Notes: a model not told the origin generated them from the letters alone. A DNA stretch of 37,228 bases from Thiotrichales bacterium (GCA_016936535.1 JAFGXP010000029.1:1-37228); one strand, 5' to 3'; shown: positions 7,768-16,196, numbered from the stretch's first letter. Made by a program: numbers and translations.

Positions 7768-8733
7768 TCAAACCTGCTCCGGCACCGCAACCCGCTCAAG
7801 TATGCGCGCAATAATTTTGTCGGCATTCCAGCCATTGGCGTAAGCACTGAAACTCAAAATAATACGGTGTCTCAACACATCGGGCAGCATCTGTTGCACA
7901 TCCTCTGGCGTGACAAAGTTACGCCCCTGCAACCAAGCCCAAGCACAACTGGCATGAAGCAATGCTAGAGAAGCGCGCGGTGAGGCCCCTATTTGCAAAA
8001 CCTCAGATAAATCGTTATCCACCGTTTGTAAGCGACGCGTGGCAGTAACCAAGGCGACCATATAAGCCTCTAACTCTGGACAAACGTATTGTTCGGCCAC
8101 TTGATGTCTCGCCTGCAAAACTTCTTGAGGGGTTAAGGCTGCGATAAACTGTGGGCGGTCTTCGCCAAAATGGCGTTTGCGGTCGCGGCGCAACACTTCT
8201 AACTCCTCCTGAGGCGTCGGATAATCCAACAGCAAATGCAACATAAAGCGATCTAACTGTGCTTCAGGCAGCGGGTAGGTACCATTTTGTTCAAGAGGAT
8301 TTTGAGTGGCCAGAACCAAAAAAGTCTCCGGCAAAGGACGTGTTTTGCCACCGGCCGTTACCTGCTTTTCAGCCATAGCCTCCAACAAAGCCGATTGGAC
8401 TTTCGGCGGAGCACGGTTAATTTCGTCGGCAAGGATAATTTCGTGAAAAATCGGCCCTGGAACAAAGCGCAAAGCGCCGCTTTCTTTGTCTAAAACTTCG
8501 GAACCTATCACATCGCCCGGCATTAAATCCGGTGTAAATTGAATGCGTTGAAAAGCGGCTTGGACGCCTTGAGCTAGGGCTTTTACCGCTGTGGTCTTTG
8601 CCAAACCTGGCGGGCCTTCTAACAGAACGTGCCCCCCAGTTAAAAGCGCCACCAGCATTTTATCAAGCAATGCCTCTTGGCCAACGATCACAGTCTGCAA
8701 ATGCTGCTTAAGTTGCTGAAATTGAGCCTGCAT
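7768..8733 (-). CDS. MoxR-family AAA+ ATPase, operon A
   Basis: A 321-residue cytoplasmic ATPase of the MoxR group. Walker A is GPPGLAKTT (40-48), Walker B is IILADE (99-104) followed by INRAP, sensor 1 sits in ATQNP (142-146), and LPEAQLDRF follows. It presumably acts as a chaperone-like motor that matures or remodels the VWA proteins encoded downstream. It is the first gene of the minus-strand operon moxR-DUF58-DUF4381-VWA-VWA/TPR-batD, in which genes overlap or lie within a few bases. The Shine-Dalgarno is weak (TTTGAG). The paralogue at 17521 keeps the same motifs but differs clearly outside them, so the two are not a recent duplication. Confidence 0.93.
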   Translation of the reverse strand: MQAQFQQLKQHLQTVIVGQEALLDKMLVALLTGGHVLLEGPPGLAKTTAVKALAQGVQAAFQRIQFTPDLMPGDVIGSEVLDKESGALRFVPGPIFHEIILADEINRAPPKVQSALLEAMAEKQVTAGGKTRPLPETFLVLATQNPLEQNGTYPLPEAQLDRFMLHLLLDYPTPQEELEVLRRDRKRHFGEDRPQFIAALTPQEVLQARHQVAEQYVCPELEAYMVALVTATRRLQTVDNDLSEVLQIGASPRASLALLHASCAWAWLQGRNFVTPEDVQQMLPDVLRHRIILSFSAYANGWNADKIIARILERVAVPEQV

Positions 8734-9080
8734 AAACTCAAACCCTCAAATATTAAAGTTCGCTTATTTTGGCAAATATCATCTGGCAACACGAATCAAG
8801 AATACTTATTTGCACATTGGTAAGCTTTGGGTTTGATCCATAAAAAAAGCCCATCCCGCCACACCAGGATGAGCCTAAAGCCTCTGACTAATTTCAGTTT
8901 GCTACATTTGTTAAACAATCATCATGCCAGCAAGGATTTAATGGCTTTTATTTCAAAATTTTAGCGAAAATTGGTCCACTCTTTCTGGGTTCGTTTTTCA
9001 TTAAAAGCCGCTCAACACGCACCAAAAGTCGGCATTAAAGCACTCAATTAAAGCGCCAAGACCCGCAAAGGGTTATGGTT
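8734..9080. other. Intergenic region between operon A and the DUF423 gene
   Basis: A 347-base gap with no convincing gene. It holds the minus-strand terminator at 8842-8874 and, next to moxR, space for the operon A promoter; TTGCCA-17-TATTTG is only a weak candidate. An 8-bp inverted repeat GGCTTTTA/TAAAAGCC (8943-8950 and 9002-9009) spans 51 bases of unknown role. The right edge abuts a parS-like palindrome at 9077-9092. Confidence 0.5.
8842..8874 (-). terminator. Intrinsic terminator, minus strand
   Basis: Read on the minus strand, GCTCATCC pairs with GGATGGGC (8-bp stem with one G-U pair, 8867-8874 and 8849-8856), with a 10-nt loop, followed by seven T. It ends leftward transcription from the DUF423 gene before moxR of operon A, so operon A must have its own promoter between here and 8733. 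Confidence 0.75.
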
Positions 9081-9092
9081 TCACGTGGAACG
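9077..9092. other. parS-like ParB-binding site (site 1)
   Basis: The 16 bases GGTTTCACGTGGAACG match the general parS pattern TGTTNCACGTGNAACA at every specified position of the central 14 (GTTNCACGTGNAAC, 9078-9091) and miss only the two outermost bases. It overlaps the stop codon of the DUF423 gene, whose TGA lies in the palindrome. ParB nucleates on such sites to organise and segregate the chromosome origin region. ParA/ParB genes are not in this window, so the role is inferred from sequence only. Confidence 0.5.
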
Positions 9093-9485
9093 GCGTACTT
9101 GCCAAGCGCCCCACATCACAAACGCCCAACCCAACAAGAAAGCCAGACCGCCCAACGGGGTTAAATACACCAACGCCTTGATGTCGCTCAACACCCAAGC
9201 ATACAAACTGCCGCTAAACAGAAAAATGCCCACTAAAAAGCTCCAAGACGCCGCTTGCCAATAACGGTATTGCGCGGCATAGCTTTGCAGCAGGAGCGCC
9301 ATCGCCAAAAGGGCAAAGGCATGCATAACCTGATAATCCACGGCTTTTTCCCACACCGCTAAGCGCTCTGGTGTTAGAAACGACGCCAAGCTATGGGCGG
9401 CAAAAGCGCCTGAAACAACGCTCAAAAACAACCAGATAGCGGCGACCAACAACCAGAAAGCATTGGTTCTACCAACCGAATTCAT
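9081..9485 (-). CDS. DUF423 family inner-membrane protein (YgdD-like)
   Basis: A 134-residue protein with four hydrophobic segments (about 9-28, 52-70, 78-99 and 104-126), the usual size of DUF423 proteins. Family-type motifs are visible: GAFAAHSL after helix 1, DYQVMHAFALL in helix 2, FSGSLYAWVL in helix 3, and LTPLGGLAFLLGWA in helix 4. The function of this family is not established. The ATG at 9485 has a very strong Shine-Dalgarno GAGGAGGG. It lies 52 bases after the secreted hypothetical protein gene and could share its transcript; a terminator follows at 8874-8842. Its stop codon is embedded in a parS-like palindrome. Confidence 0.88.
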   Translation of the reverse strand: MNSVGRTNAFWLLVAAIWLFLSVVSGAFAAHSLASFLTPERLAVWEKAVDYQVMHAFALLAMALLLQSYAAQYRYWQAASWSFLVGIFLFSGSLYAWVLSDIKALVYLTPLGGLAFLLGWAFVMWGAWQVRRST

Positions 9486-9537
9486 CCACCCTCCTCTAAG
9501 AACCTTGCGCGAGAAACATTATTGGCGATTTTAAAGA

Positions 9538-9969
9538 CTATTTAGACGGATAATGACTGCAAACCGATTCTTGACTTTGCCCCTCACCATTAACCTTTAC
9601 CACAGGCAAAGGTGGCATAAAACCCAGCGTACGCATGGGACGAGTGCAATTTTCGATTTGCAAAAAAATGGCTGAATTTTGCATCTCTTTAGAAAAACTC
9701 AGTGCCAATGCTTGCGCTTTCGCAGATTGATTTGCGGCACACAATTCGCGCAAACGCTGATCCAACTCGGTGGTTTGCGCCTCAAATTTTTGCTGGGCAA
9801 TCTCATCCACATCGCTCATGCAATTACGCATTTTATTTAACTCAATACTTAACTGCTGCATCCCCTGTGGACTGTAATCGGTGGTATCTTCGGCTTGGGC
9901 CACCGCCAAGAATGACACGCCAAACCCAATTGCCGCTACCAATCCAATCCCGTTCTTAATTTTGTGCAT
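9538..9969 (-). CDS. Secreted hypothetical protein
   Basis: A 143-residue protein with a clear signal peptide (basic start MHKIKNG, hydrophobic core, cleavage after AVAQA near residue 26), so probably periplasmic. The mature part is helical and Gln/Glu-rich, with four cysteines (in RNC, LRELC, IENC and ESVC) that could form two disulfides. I do not recognise the family. The start is the ATG at 9969 with GGAG seven to ten bases upstream; an in-frame extension to 10020 would bury the signal peptide and is rejected. It is divergent from the flavoprotein gene at 10103, with 133 bases of shared promoter space. Confidence 0.75.
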   Translation of the reverse strand: MHKIKNGIGLVAAIGFGVSFLAVAQAEDTTDYSPQGMQQLSIELNKMRNCMSDVDEIAQQKFEAQTTELDQRLRELCAANQSAKAQALALSFSKEMQNSAIFLQIENCTRPMRTLGFMPPLPVVKVNGEGQSQESVCSHYPSK

Positions 9970-10102
9970 CTTGCTGCTCCATTTTGACGAAAAACGTTTT
10001 GCATCATAATTCAGGGGCAATTCAAAGTATATGCCGTTCTTGTCTTTGATTTTTTCAATCCATAATCCGTTAAAATAAAGCGATTTTTAAGAGCAAACGA
10101 CG

Positions 10103-11350
10103 ATGATGCACGCACATTCCACCGACCCTACTCGTCCAACTTACAAAGTGGTCGTGATTGGCGCAGGGCCCGCCGGTTTAATGGCAGCAGACGTTTTAGC
10201 GGATGCCGGCTTGAGGGTTGAGGTATTTGATGCGATGCCCTCAGCAGGACGTAAATTTCTTCAAGCCGGTCGGGGAGGGCTCAATTTGAGTCACTCTGAA
10301 CCCTTACCGCAGTTTGTCCAGCGTTATGGTGCCGCAGAACCTCAGTTCGCACCTTGGGTTCAAACTTTCGGACCCTCTCAACTTCGCGCATGGGTTGCCT
10401 CGTTCGGCATCGAAACCTTCATCGGCAGCACAGGACGAATTTACCCACAAGACATGAAAGCAGCCCCCCTCTTACGCGCTTGGTTACATCGCTTGCGCGA
10501 AAAAGGCGTGCTGTTTGCCATGCACCATCGCTGGCAAGGCTGGGACGAACACGGTGCCTTGGAGTTTACTCACCGCCAACAGAAGATTCACGTAGAAGCC
10601 GATGCGCTGATATTAGCGCTCGGTGGCGCCAGTTGGCCGCAACTCGGGTCGCGAGGCGATTGGCTCAACTTATTTGCTGAAACAGAAATTGAGCCTTGGC
10701 GAGCCGCCAACTGCGGGTTTGACTGCGAATGGTCTGCATTATTGCGCGATAAATTTGCTGGGCAACCCTTGAAATCGGTGGCGATGAGCGTCCGTTGCGC
10801 CCACGGGGCCATCCAGCATAAACGGGGCGAGCTGATGTTGACCGAATACGGGCTGGAAGGCGGGCTGCTGTATGCGCTCTCAGCCCCAATACGCGATGGT
10901 CTTCAAGCCGCTAAGCCCTGCGAGGTTTGGGTCGATTTATTGCCCGACTTGACCGTACCCCAACTGCAGAAACGCCTACAGAAGAATCGCGGCAAGCAGT
11001 CTTGGAGTACACATCTGAAACGGGCAGGGGTGGATGCCCTGCGTGCGCACCTGCTCCGTGAGCGCTTAGAAGGCGCTGAACTCGAAAACTGGACTCGGAT
11101 TAGCGAACTGCTTAAGGCCTATCCCCTGCACCTAACCCAACCCAGGCCGATTGCCGAAGCCATTAGCAGTGCAGGAGGCATTCGCTTTAGTGCATTGGAT
11201 GAAAACACCATGTTGCGCTCGCGTCCCGGTGTTTTCTGCTGCGGCGAAATGCTCGATTGGGAAGCACCTACTGGCGGTTATCTGTTAACTGGCGTACTGG
11301 CCAGTGCGCGTGCCAGTGCGCAAGGTGTCTTAAACTGGTTGGAAAAATAA
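10103..11350 (+). CDS. FAD-dependent flavoprotein (HI0933/YhiN-like)
   Basis: A 415-residue cytoplasmic flavoprotein. A Rossmann dinucleotide-binding motif GAGPAG (20-25) is followed by VEVFD, the family motif GRKFLQAGRGGLNLSH (about 50-65), and a C-terminal FAD-contacting segment SAGGIRFSALDE ending in GGYLLTGVLASARASAQG. This fits the HI0933-like oxidoreductases, and the shorter TIGR03862-type branch in particular; the substrate is unknown. Two adjacent ATGs at 10103 and 10106 are possible starts, with a weak GAG upstream. The antiporter gene begins 10 bases after the stop, so the two are probably co-transcribed. A TTGATT (10046)/TAAAAT (10071) pair upstream is a poor promoter because its spacer is 19. 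Confidence 0.88.
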   Translation: MMHAHSTDPTRPTYKVVVIGAGPAGLMAADVLADAGLRVEVFDAMPSAGRKFLQAGRGGLNLSHSEPLPQFVQRYGAAEPQFAPWVQTFGPSQLRAWVASFGIETFIGSTGRIYPQDMKAAPLLRAWLHRLREKGVLFAMHHRWQGWDEHGALEFTHRQQKIHVEADALILALGGASWPQLGSRGDWLNLFAETEIEPWRAANCGFDCEWSALLRDKFAGQPLKSVAMSVRCAHGAIQHKRGELMLTEYGLEGGLLYALSAPIRDGLQAAKPCEVWVDLLPDLTVPQLQKRLQKNRGKQSWSTHLKRAGVDALRAHLLRERLEGAELENWTRISELLKAYPLHLTQPRPIAEAISSAGGIRFSALDENTMLRSRPGVFCCGEMLDWEAPTGGYLLTGVLASARASAQGVLNWLEK

Positions 11351-11360
11351 GGATTGTTTG

Positions 11361-12557
11361 ATGCTTGAAACCGCTGAATTAGCTCAAATTTTATTGACGT
11401 TTGGCGGCCTATTTCTGCTCGGCTTGGTTGCCGATTTACTCGGCAGACACACGCCACTTCCTCGGGTAACACTCCTGATTTTGGCAGGGATTTTGATTGG
11501 CCCTGAAGGAATCAATTGGTTGCCAGATTTCAGCAACTCTTGGTTTCCGGTGCTGACTAATATTGCTTTGGCAATGATTGGTTTTGAGCTAGGAAAAAAT
11601 CTAACACGCTCCCAGCTTAAACGCTTAGGACGGCCAATTTTAGGCATTTCTCTCGGCGTGATGTTGATGACAGCGCTGCTGATTTTCAGCGGGATGCTTT
11701 GGCTGGGGGCACCAATAGAACTCGCCTTGATTTTTGCCGCCATCGCTCCGGCCACAGCCCCGGCACCAGTAATGGATGTGGTCAATGAAGTACACGCCAA
11801 AGGTGACTACACCAATACACTTCTTGGCATTGTGGCTATTGACGATGCTTGGGGAATGCTGCTGTTTAGTACCCTACTGGTATTGGCCACACTACTCAGT
11901 ACCGAGAGTCTCTCCTTAGCGGTACTGACTAATGGCCTTTGGGAGCTTGGCGGCGCGCTACTACTCGGTTTGCTATTGGGATTCCCCATGGCTTATTTAA
12001 GTCAGCACCTGTATCCAGGCAAATCCACGCAAGCGGAAGTTTTAGGATTGGTTCTTCTGTGCGCTGGAGCGGCTATCTACTTAGAAGTATCTTACTTACT
12101 GGCGGCAATGGTCATGGGAACGGTGGTCGCCAACTTTAGTCAAGGACACAAACCGCGCGCCTTTGCTGAGCTGGAAGCCATTCAATGGCCACTGATGATT
12201 CTGTTTTTTCTACTGGCCGGCGCCTCTCTTCCACTAAACGCATTATGGCAAGCCGGGGCACTGGGTGCAGGCTATGTGCTGCTGCGTTTTTTGGGACGGA
12301 TAAGCGGCTCTTGGCTTGGCGCCCATTGGGCTGGTAGCCGCAACCCGCACGATTACTGGATGGGGCTGGCAATGTTACCGCACGCCGGTTTACCGATTGG
12401 CATGGCACTGATTGCTGCGCAACAATTTCCTCACTACCAAACGACGCTCTTGGCCGTCATTTTAGGGGCAACCGTGCTTTTTGAATTGATTGGCCCCGCT
12501 CTAACACGTCATAGTTTGCGCCAAGCGGGCGAAGCCAAATTTTTTGCCCAACGCTAA
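11361..12557 (+). CDS. CPA2-type monovalent cation/proton antiporter
   Basis: A 398-residue integral membrane protein with about 12 hydrophobic segments and no cytosolic TrkA-N domain. The Asp-Asp pair D161-D162 in AIDDAWGM is the ion-binding signature of CPA antiporters. An earlier unwound-helix segment is suggested by AIAPATAPAPVMDVV. It probably exchanges Na+ or K+ for H+, supporting pH or ion balance; the ion cannot be read from sequence. The ATG at 11361 follows AAGGA (11349-11353); a TTG directly before it is less likely. It converges on cmoB downstream. Confidence 0.88.
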   Translation: MLETAELAQILLTFGGLFLLGLVADLLGRHTPLPRVTLLILAGILIGPEGINWLPDFSNSWFPVLTNIALAMIGFELGKNLTRSQLKRLGRPILGISLGVMLMTALLIFSGMLWLGAPIELALIFAAIAPATAPAPVMDVVNEVHAKGDYTNTLLGIVAIDDAWGMLLFSTLLVLATLLSTESLSLAVLTNGLWELGGALLLGLLLGFPMAYLSQHLYPGKSTQAEVLGLVLLCAGAAIYLEVSYLLAAMVMGTVVANFSQGHKPRAFAELEAIQWPLMILFFLLAGASLPLNALWQAGALGAGYVLLRFLGRISGSWLGAHWAGSRNPHDYWMGLAMLPHAGLPIGMALIAAQQFPHYQTTLLAVILGATVLFELIGPALTRHSLRQAGEAKFFAQR

Positions 12558-12590
12558 TCTTGTTGCAAACAAAGCGATTCCAAATGGTTT

Positions 12591-12616
12591 GCCCTTAAAA
12601 ACCAAACCCTAAGGGC
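12591..12616. other. Hairpin at the convergent junction with cmoB
   Basis: GCCCTTA (12591-12597) pairs with TAAGGGC (12610-12616) across a 12-nt loop; the right arm includes the cmoB stop codon. There is no clear T run after the stem on either strand, so it is at best a weak bidirectional terminator between the antiporter and cmoB. Confidence 0.3.
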
Positions 12617-13598
12617 GCTTGCATACCATCACCGCCCGCAAAGGGGCGGGATAGCCTTCAATGGTCAGATTCGGATCCTGCGGATCTAAGAAATTTTGCA
12701 ATGAGTTCCAAGTCATCCATTCCGTACTGCGCTGCTCCTGAATCGACGTTTGGTTTAAATCGACGCAGCGAACCTCGGTAAAACCGGATCGACGCAACCA
12801 TTTTGCCAACTCGGATACCGAGGGAATAAACCAGACATTACGCATCTGAGCGTAACGGTCTTCAGGCACCAATAAGTTGCCAAAGTGCTCCGGCACAACG
12901 AGCGTTTCCAGCACCAGTTCACCGCCGGATTTCAATTGATTGCGCAATTCCAACAGGTGCTCAATCGGCGAACGGCGATGATAAAGCACCCCCATCGAAA
13001 ACACCGTATCAAAAGCCCCGCCCTTCGGTGAAACCGGCAGCTGCTCCAATGTCAGCGGCAAAAAATAAGCCGGTACCTGTTCACCAATAAAATGCTTTAA
13101 GACCAAAAACTGACTCATAAACAGCAAACTTGGGTCAATTCCTACCGCCAGTTTTGGGTTTTCACCGGCCATTCGCCACAAGTGATAACCGCTACCGCAA
13201 CCTACATCCAATAGGCGTTTACCTTCCAACGACGAAAGATGAGGACGCACCCGCTGCCATTTCCAATCCGAACGCCATTCGGTATCAATCACAATATTGT
13301 GAATCGAAAAAGGCCCTTTACGCCAAGGCTCAAATTGATGCAACGTCTGCTTAAGCTTGGCTTGCTGTTGCGCACTCAAAGAAGCGGCATTGCCCACACG
13401 AACACAATCGACATTTAAATCAAAATCGCCAGCTACCGGGTAAGTGTCAATCTGCGCTAAGGCGTCAAGCCAGCGTGATAAATTGCCATTATTATCCTCC
13501 GCCAAGGCCGTTTCGAGTAAAGGCGGTAGCTGCTCTTGCCAAAACGCCAAGTTCGTATTCGCAAGGCGCGGCCAGAAGGTCTCATAATGTTGTTTCAC
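12609..13598 (-). CDS. cmoB: tRNA U34 carboxymethyltransferase
   Basis: A 329-residue enzyme that transfers a carboxymethyl group from carboxy-S-adenosylmethionine to 5-hydroxyuridine at tRNA position 34, giving cmo5U. Strong family motifs are PWRKGPF (91-97), IDTEWRSDWKW (104-114), the SAM-type loop DVGCGSGY (131-138), FSMGVLYHRRSP, LVPEDRYAQMRNV and the C-terminal EGYPAPLRA. E. coli CmoB has 323 residues. I choose the GTG at 13598 because GGGGAG lies eight bases upstream and the length fits; a TTG at 13634 adds 12 non-conserved residues. It is the last gene of the cmo cluster, 86 bases after cmoA. Confidence 0.95.
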   Translation of the reverse strand: MKQHYETFWPRLANTNLAFWQEQLPPLLETALAEDNNGNLSRWLDALAQIDTYPVAGDFDLNVDCVRVGNAASLSAQQQAKLKQTLHQFEPWRKGPFSIHNIVIDTEWRSDWKWQRVRPHLSSLEGKRLLDVGCGSGYHLWRMAGENPKLAVGIDPSLLFMSQFLVLKHFIGEQVPAYFLPLTLEQLPVSPKGGAFDTVFSMGVLYHRRSPIEHLLELRNQLKSGGELVLETLVVPEHFGNLLVPEDRYAQMRNVWFIPSVSELAKWLRRSGFTEVRCVDLNQTSIQEQRSTEWMTWNSLQNFLDPQDPNLTIEGYPAPLRAVMVCKRP

Positions 13599-13684
13599 CG
13601 ACAAAACTCCCCAATCAAAACGTGAATCGGGCAATTATACGGCTTTATTACGCTGGCCGTTAAGAGGGAGAAGCACGACTTTTA

Positions 13685-14428
13685 TCAACTTTTAATCGCT
13701 AAAAAAGCCGCAAAATTGTAGGCTTGAAACCAAATGCCCGCTTCAGTAAAGCCCGCTGCTTTCAACCGCTGCAAGTGTTGCGCTTCACTATCAGAAATTA
13801 GCACATTCTCTAAGGAAGAACGCTTCTGACTGATTTCCAGCTCGGAATAGCCGTTGGCTCGCTTAAATTGCAAATGCAAATGTTCAATACTCGCTTGCAA
13901 AGCAGCGTCATTAAAGTGAATTTTTTCAGATAAAAGCAGAATCCCGCCTGGCAGCAGGCCATTGTAAATACGCTTGAGCAACGCGAGCCGAGCGTCTGGA
14001 GCAATAAATTGCAAGGTGAAGTTAATGACCACGACCGAAGCATTGTCGATTGGAAAATCGCAAATGTCTGCACAATGCAAACTCAGCGGCACCTCAGAGT
14101 GAAAAGCTTGAATGTATTCTTGCGCCCGTTGCAACATTGCCGGTGAGTTGTCCACCGCCACAATCGAACAACCATAGGTTTGATCCACGACGCGGCGCAT
14201 GGTTAAACTGGCCGCACCCAACGAACAACCCAAATCATACAAGCGGGTATGAGGCTGTGCATGTCGTTTCGTTAACTCGCCAATTCCGGTCAAAATTGTT
14301 TGATAGCCAGGCACCGAACGCTGAATCATGTCTGGAAACACCGCCGCCACCGAGGCATCAAATTGAAAAGCCCCTACCGCTTCATGCGGCTGGCTAAAAA
14401 TCGTATCTTTGGCACTGGGCAATTGCAT
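13685..14428 (-). CDS. cmoA: Carboxy-S-adenosyl-L-methionine synthase
   Basis: A 247-residue enzyme that converts S-adenosylmethionine and prephenate to carboxy-SAM, the donor used by CmoB. The family start motif DTIFSQP (8-14) is present, followed by FDASVAAVFPDMIQRSVPGY, the SAM loop YDLGCSLGAAS (64-74), and INFTLQF with the downstream LLSEK. Length equals E. coli CmoA. The ATG at 14428 has AAGGAG upstream and lies 13 bases after the nuclease gene, so the cluster is probably one transcript. cmoB follows. Confidence 0.96.
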   Translation of the reverse strand: MQLPSAKDTIFSQPHEAVGAFQFDASVAAVFPDMIQRSVPGYQTILTGIGELTKRHAQPHTRLYDLGCSLGAASLTMRRVVDQTYGCSIVAVDNSPAMLQRAQEYIQAFHSEVPLSLHCADICDFPIDNASVVVINFTLQFIAPDARLALLKRIYNGLLPGGILLLSEKIHFNDAALQASIEHLHLQFKRANGYSELEISQKRSSLENVLISDSEAQHLQRLKAAGFTEAGIWFQAYNFAAFLAIKS

Positions 14429-14441
14429 CGTTCGGAACTCC

Positions 14442-15368
14442 TTAATAACGCGAGGGACGATTGGCGACGGCTTTAAGATTCCAAGCTTCTGGGGTTTGAC
14501 TCGCTTCTAGCAAGTTTTCAAATGCATCGTCAAATTGGTGAAAAAAATCGATGCCTGTCCGCGCTTCTATCTCATCAATCGTGGTAACAAAACTCATCAA
14601 ATTAGCGTTTGGCTTAGCGGTTTGCGGAAAAATAAAGGCTAAAGCATTCGCCGGTTGATCCTCGCTACTCGGACGAATCAAAATTTTATAGAATGCATCA
14701 GGAATCGCTACAGAAGCGTTTTTTAAGTGCTTCGGCTCGTCGCCAAAAATAGGGCCAGTCACCACCCAGAAGTCACCAAATTTATCGGAAAAGTCATTCG
14801 CCACCAGCTCTTCCAGACGCTGCCACGATTTCTGATTCAGCTGAGGCATTTGAGGCGTGATATTGGTCATGATAAAGGTGTCTAACTGCGCCTGACGGCC
14901 ATAGCGGCTGGCAATCACATAATTGGGGGCCATGTGTCCGCGGTCATAACCAGAGCCGGTATAGTCATCGTGACTTACCCGCGATAACGAAAACCACTCG
15001 CTCTCAAAACGGCTCGGACGCTGACCAGGCGAATAACGTTTTGGCCCAACCTTGTAAGTCACCCAAAGCGGATTTTTTAGGCCCTCGGCATATTCCAGCA
15101 TAAAGCCGTCATAACGCAAAATATGCGAAACGCCGGCTTGCGGCAAATTCATCTCAACTTTTGGCACGCCCATATAAGCCATCTGCGGCCGGGCGATTTG
15201 CCACTCATACGCATAGCCTAAACCCATCAACAGCGGTACCAACAACAACCATTGGGGCCGACGAATCAGCCACTGCAACAGAGGCTGAATGAAAAATCGA
15301 ATCAATCCTCCGGACACGGGTGTACGGGAAGCGCGGGTTCTTGTTGGCTTTTTTATCTTTCTGACCAT
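14442..15368 (-). CDS. Membrane-anchored DNA/RNA non-specific endonuclease
   Basis: A 308-residue beta-beta-alpha-metal nuclease of the NUC (NucA/EndoG) family. The catalytic DRGH motif is at 142-145, in YDRGHMAPNY. The Mg2+-binding region reads TNITPQMPQLNQKSWQRLE, with N169 and N178. A basic N-terminus (1-39) precedes one membrane helix (about 40-54), so the nuclease domain should face the periplasm as an anchored enzyme. Roles could include nucleotide scavenging or degrading incoming DNA; no inhibitor gene is seen nearby. It sits between cmoM and cmoA with 18- and 13-base gaps, an unexpected partner for tRNA modification genes. All catalytic residues appear intact. Confidence 0.9.
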   Translation of the reverse strand: MVRKIKKPTRTRASRTPVSGGLIRFFIQPLLQWLIRRPQWLLLVPLLMGLGYAYEWQIARPQMAYMGVPKVEMNLPQAGVSHILRYDGFMLEYAEGLKNPLWVTYKVGPKRYSPGQRPSRFESEWFSLSRVSHDDYTGSGYDRGHMAPNYVIASRYGRQAQLDTFIMTNITPQMPQLNQKSWQRLEELVANDFSDKFGDFWVVTGPIFGDEPKHLKNASVAIPDAFYKILIRPSSEDQPANALAFIFPQTAKPNANLMSFVTTIDEIEARTGIDFFHQFDDAFENLLEASQTPEAWNLKAVANRPSRY

Positions 15369-15386
15369 TGTTTTAACTTTACCTGT

Positions 15387-16196
15387 CTATTCAATCGTGC
15401 CCGTTTCCGGGGTTGTATCCGTTTTGCGCTTGGCTCGTAAATGAATATAGCGCGCCATATTTCGATAAGTTGGCTCACGACAGTAACGATATTCCAAAGC
15501 CATCAGCGCGGGCAAATCACTTTGCGCCTGAGCCTCTTGAGTCATGTAATCGTGAAAAACTCGAATGCCGGTATGCACTTCAATCTCAAATCCCCAGTCG
15601 GTTAACCAAGCACAAACCTCTTCCGGAATTTGCGGATTCGGCGGAGTCAATTTTTTGCCCTTACCCAAATATGCATCCTCCAACAGATAAGGCAATCGCC
15701 AACCGCCACGCAGGGCATTACGAATCACCAACGCATGGCGATTGTAAAACAAGAGCGACAAGGTACCCCCTGGCTTAACTCGCTGCGCCACCGTATTTAA
15801 CGTTGCCTGCGGTTCGACCAACCATTCTAAAACCGCATGAAACAAAACCAGATCTTGTTGCGGGAGCTGTTGAGCGACACTTTGAGCAGAGCCGTGAATA
15901 AAATTCGCCGACACCTTCGATTCGGTAAACTGCTGTTGTGCGCGAGCCAACATCTTAGCTGAAAGGTCACAAAGTGTGAGCTGATGCCCCGCTTCCGCAA
16001 ACCACTGGCTGATTTGTGCAAAACCACATCCGGCATCCCAAATTTGTAAAGGCGCTTGCGCGCGTAAGGGTGCCAAATCCTCTTGCAACAGCTTGAGTCG
16101 CCACTCGCCTTTAACGGTGTCGTACACCTTTTTTTCAAACTTATCGACGAGATTATCGAAATTTCGGTCCTGCAAACCGCGCGTATTTTGGCTCAA
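15387..16196 (-). CDS. cmoM: tRNA 5-carboxymethoxyuridine methyltransferase
   Basis: A 269-residue SAM methyltransferase that methylates cmo5U34 to its methyl ester (mcmo5U) in some tRNAs. Close resemblance to E. coli CmoM (formerly SmtA) is seen at LQDRNFD (8-14), the SAM loop DAGCG (54-58), LCDLSAKM, LFHAVLEW (118-125), LSLLFYN, GIRVFHDY and the C-terminal ARYIH. No ATG fits. I choose a TTG at 16196 because GAGG lies about nine bases upstream; a TTG at 16223 is further upstream and a TTG at 16175 lacks a ribosome site. It heads the cluster cmoM-nuclease-cmoA-cmoB. Confidence 0.9.
   Translation of the reverse strand: MSQNTRGLQDRNFDNLVDKFEKKVYDTVKGEWRLKLLQEDLAPLRAQAPLQIWDAGCGFAQISQWFAEAGHQLTLCDLSAKMLARAQQQFTESKVSANFIHGSAQSVAQQLPQQDLVLFHAVLEWLVEPQATLNTVAQRVKPGGTLSLLFYNRHALVIRNALRGGWRLPYLLEDAYLGKGKKLTPPNPQIPEEVCAWLTDWGFEIEVHTGIRVFHDYMTQEAQAQSDLPALMALEYRYCREPTYRNMARYIHLRAKRKTDTTPETGTIE

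Noticed and set aside
4112-10279. GGGNAGGG (KOPS-like) octamers at about 4112 (minus) and 10272 (plus)
   Set aside because: One on each strand gives no orientation signal, and two in 37 kb is within chance.
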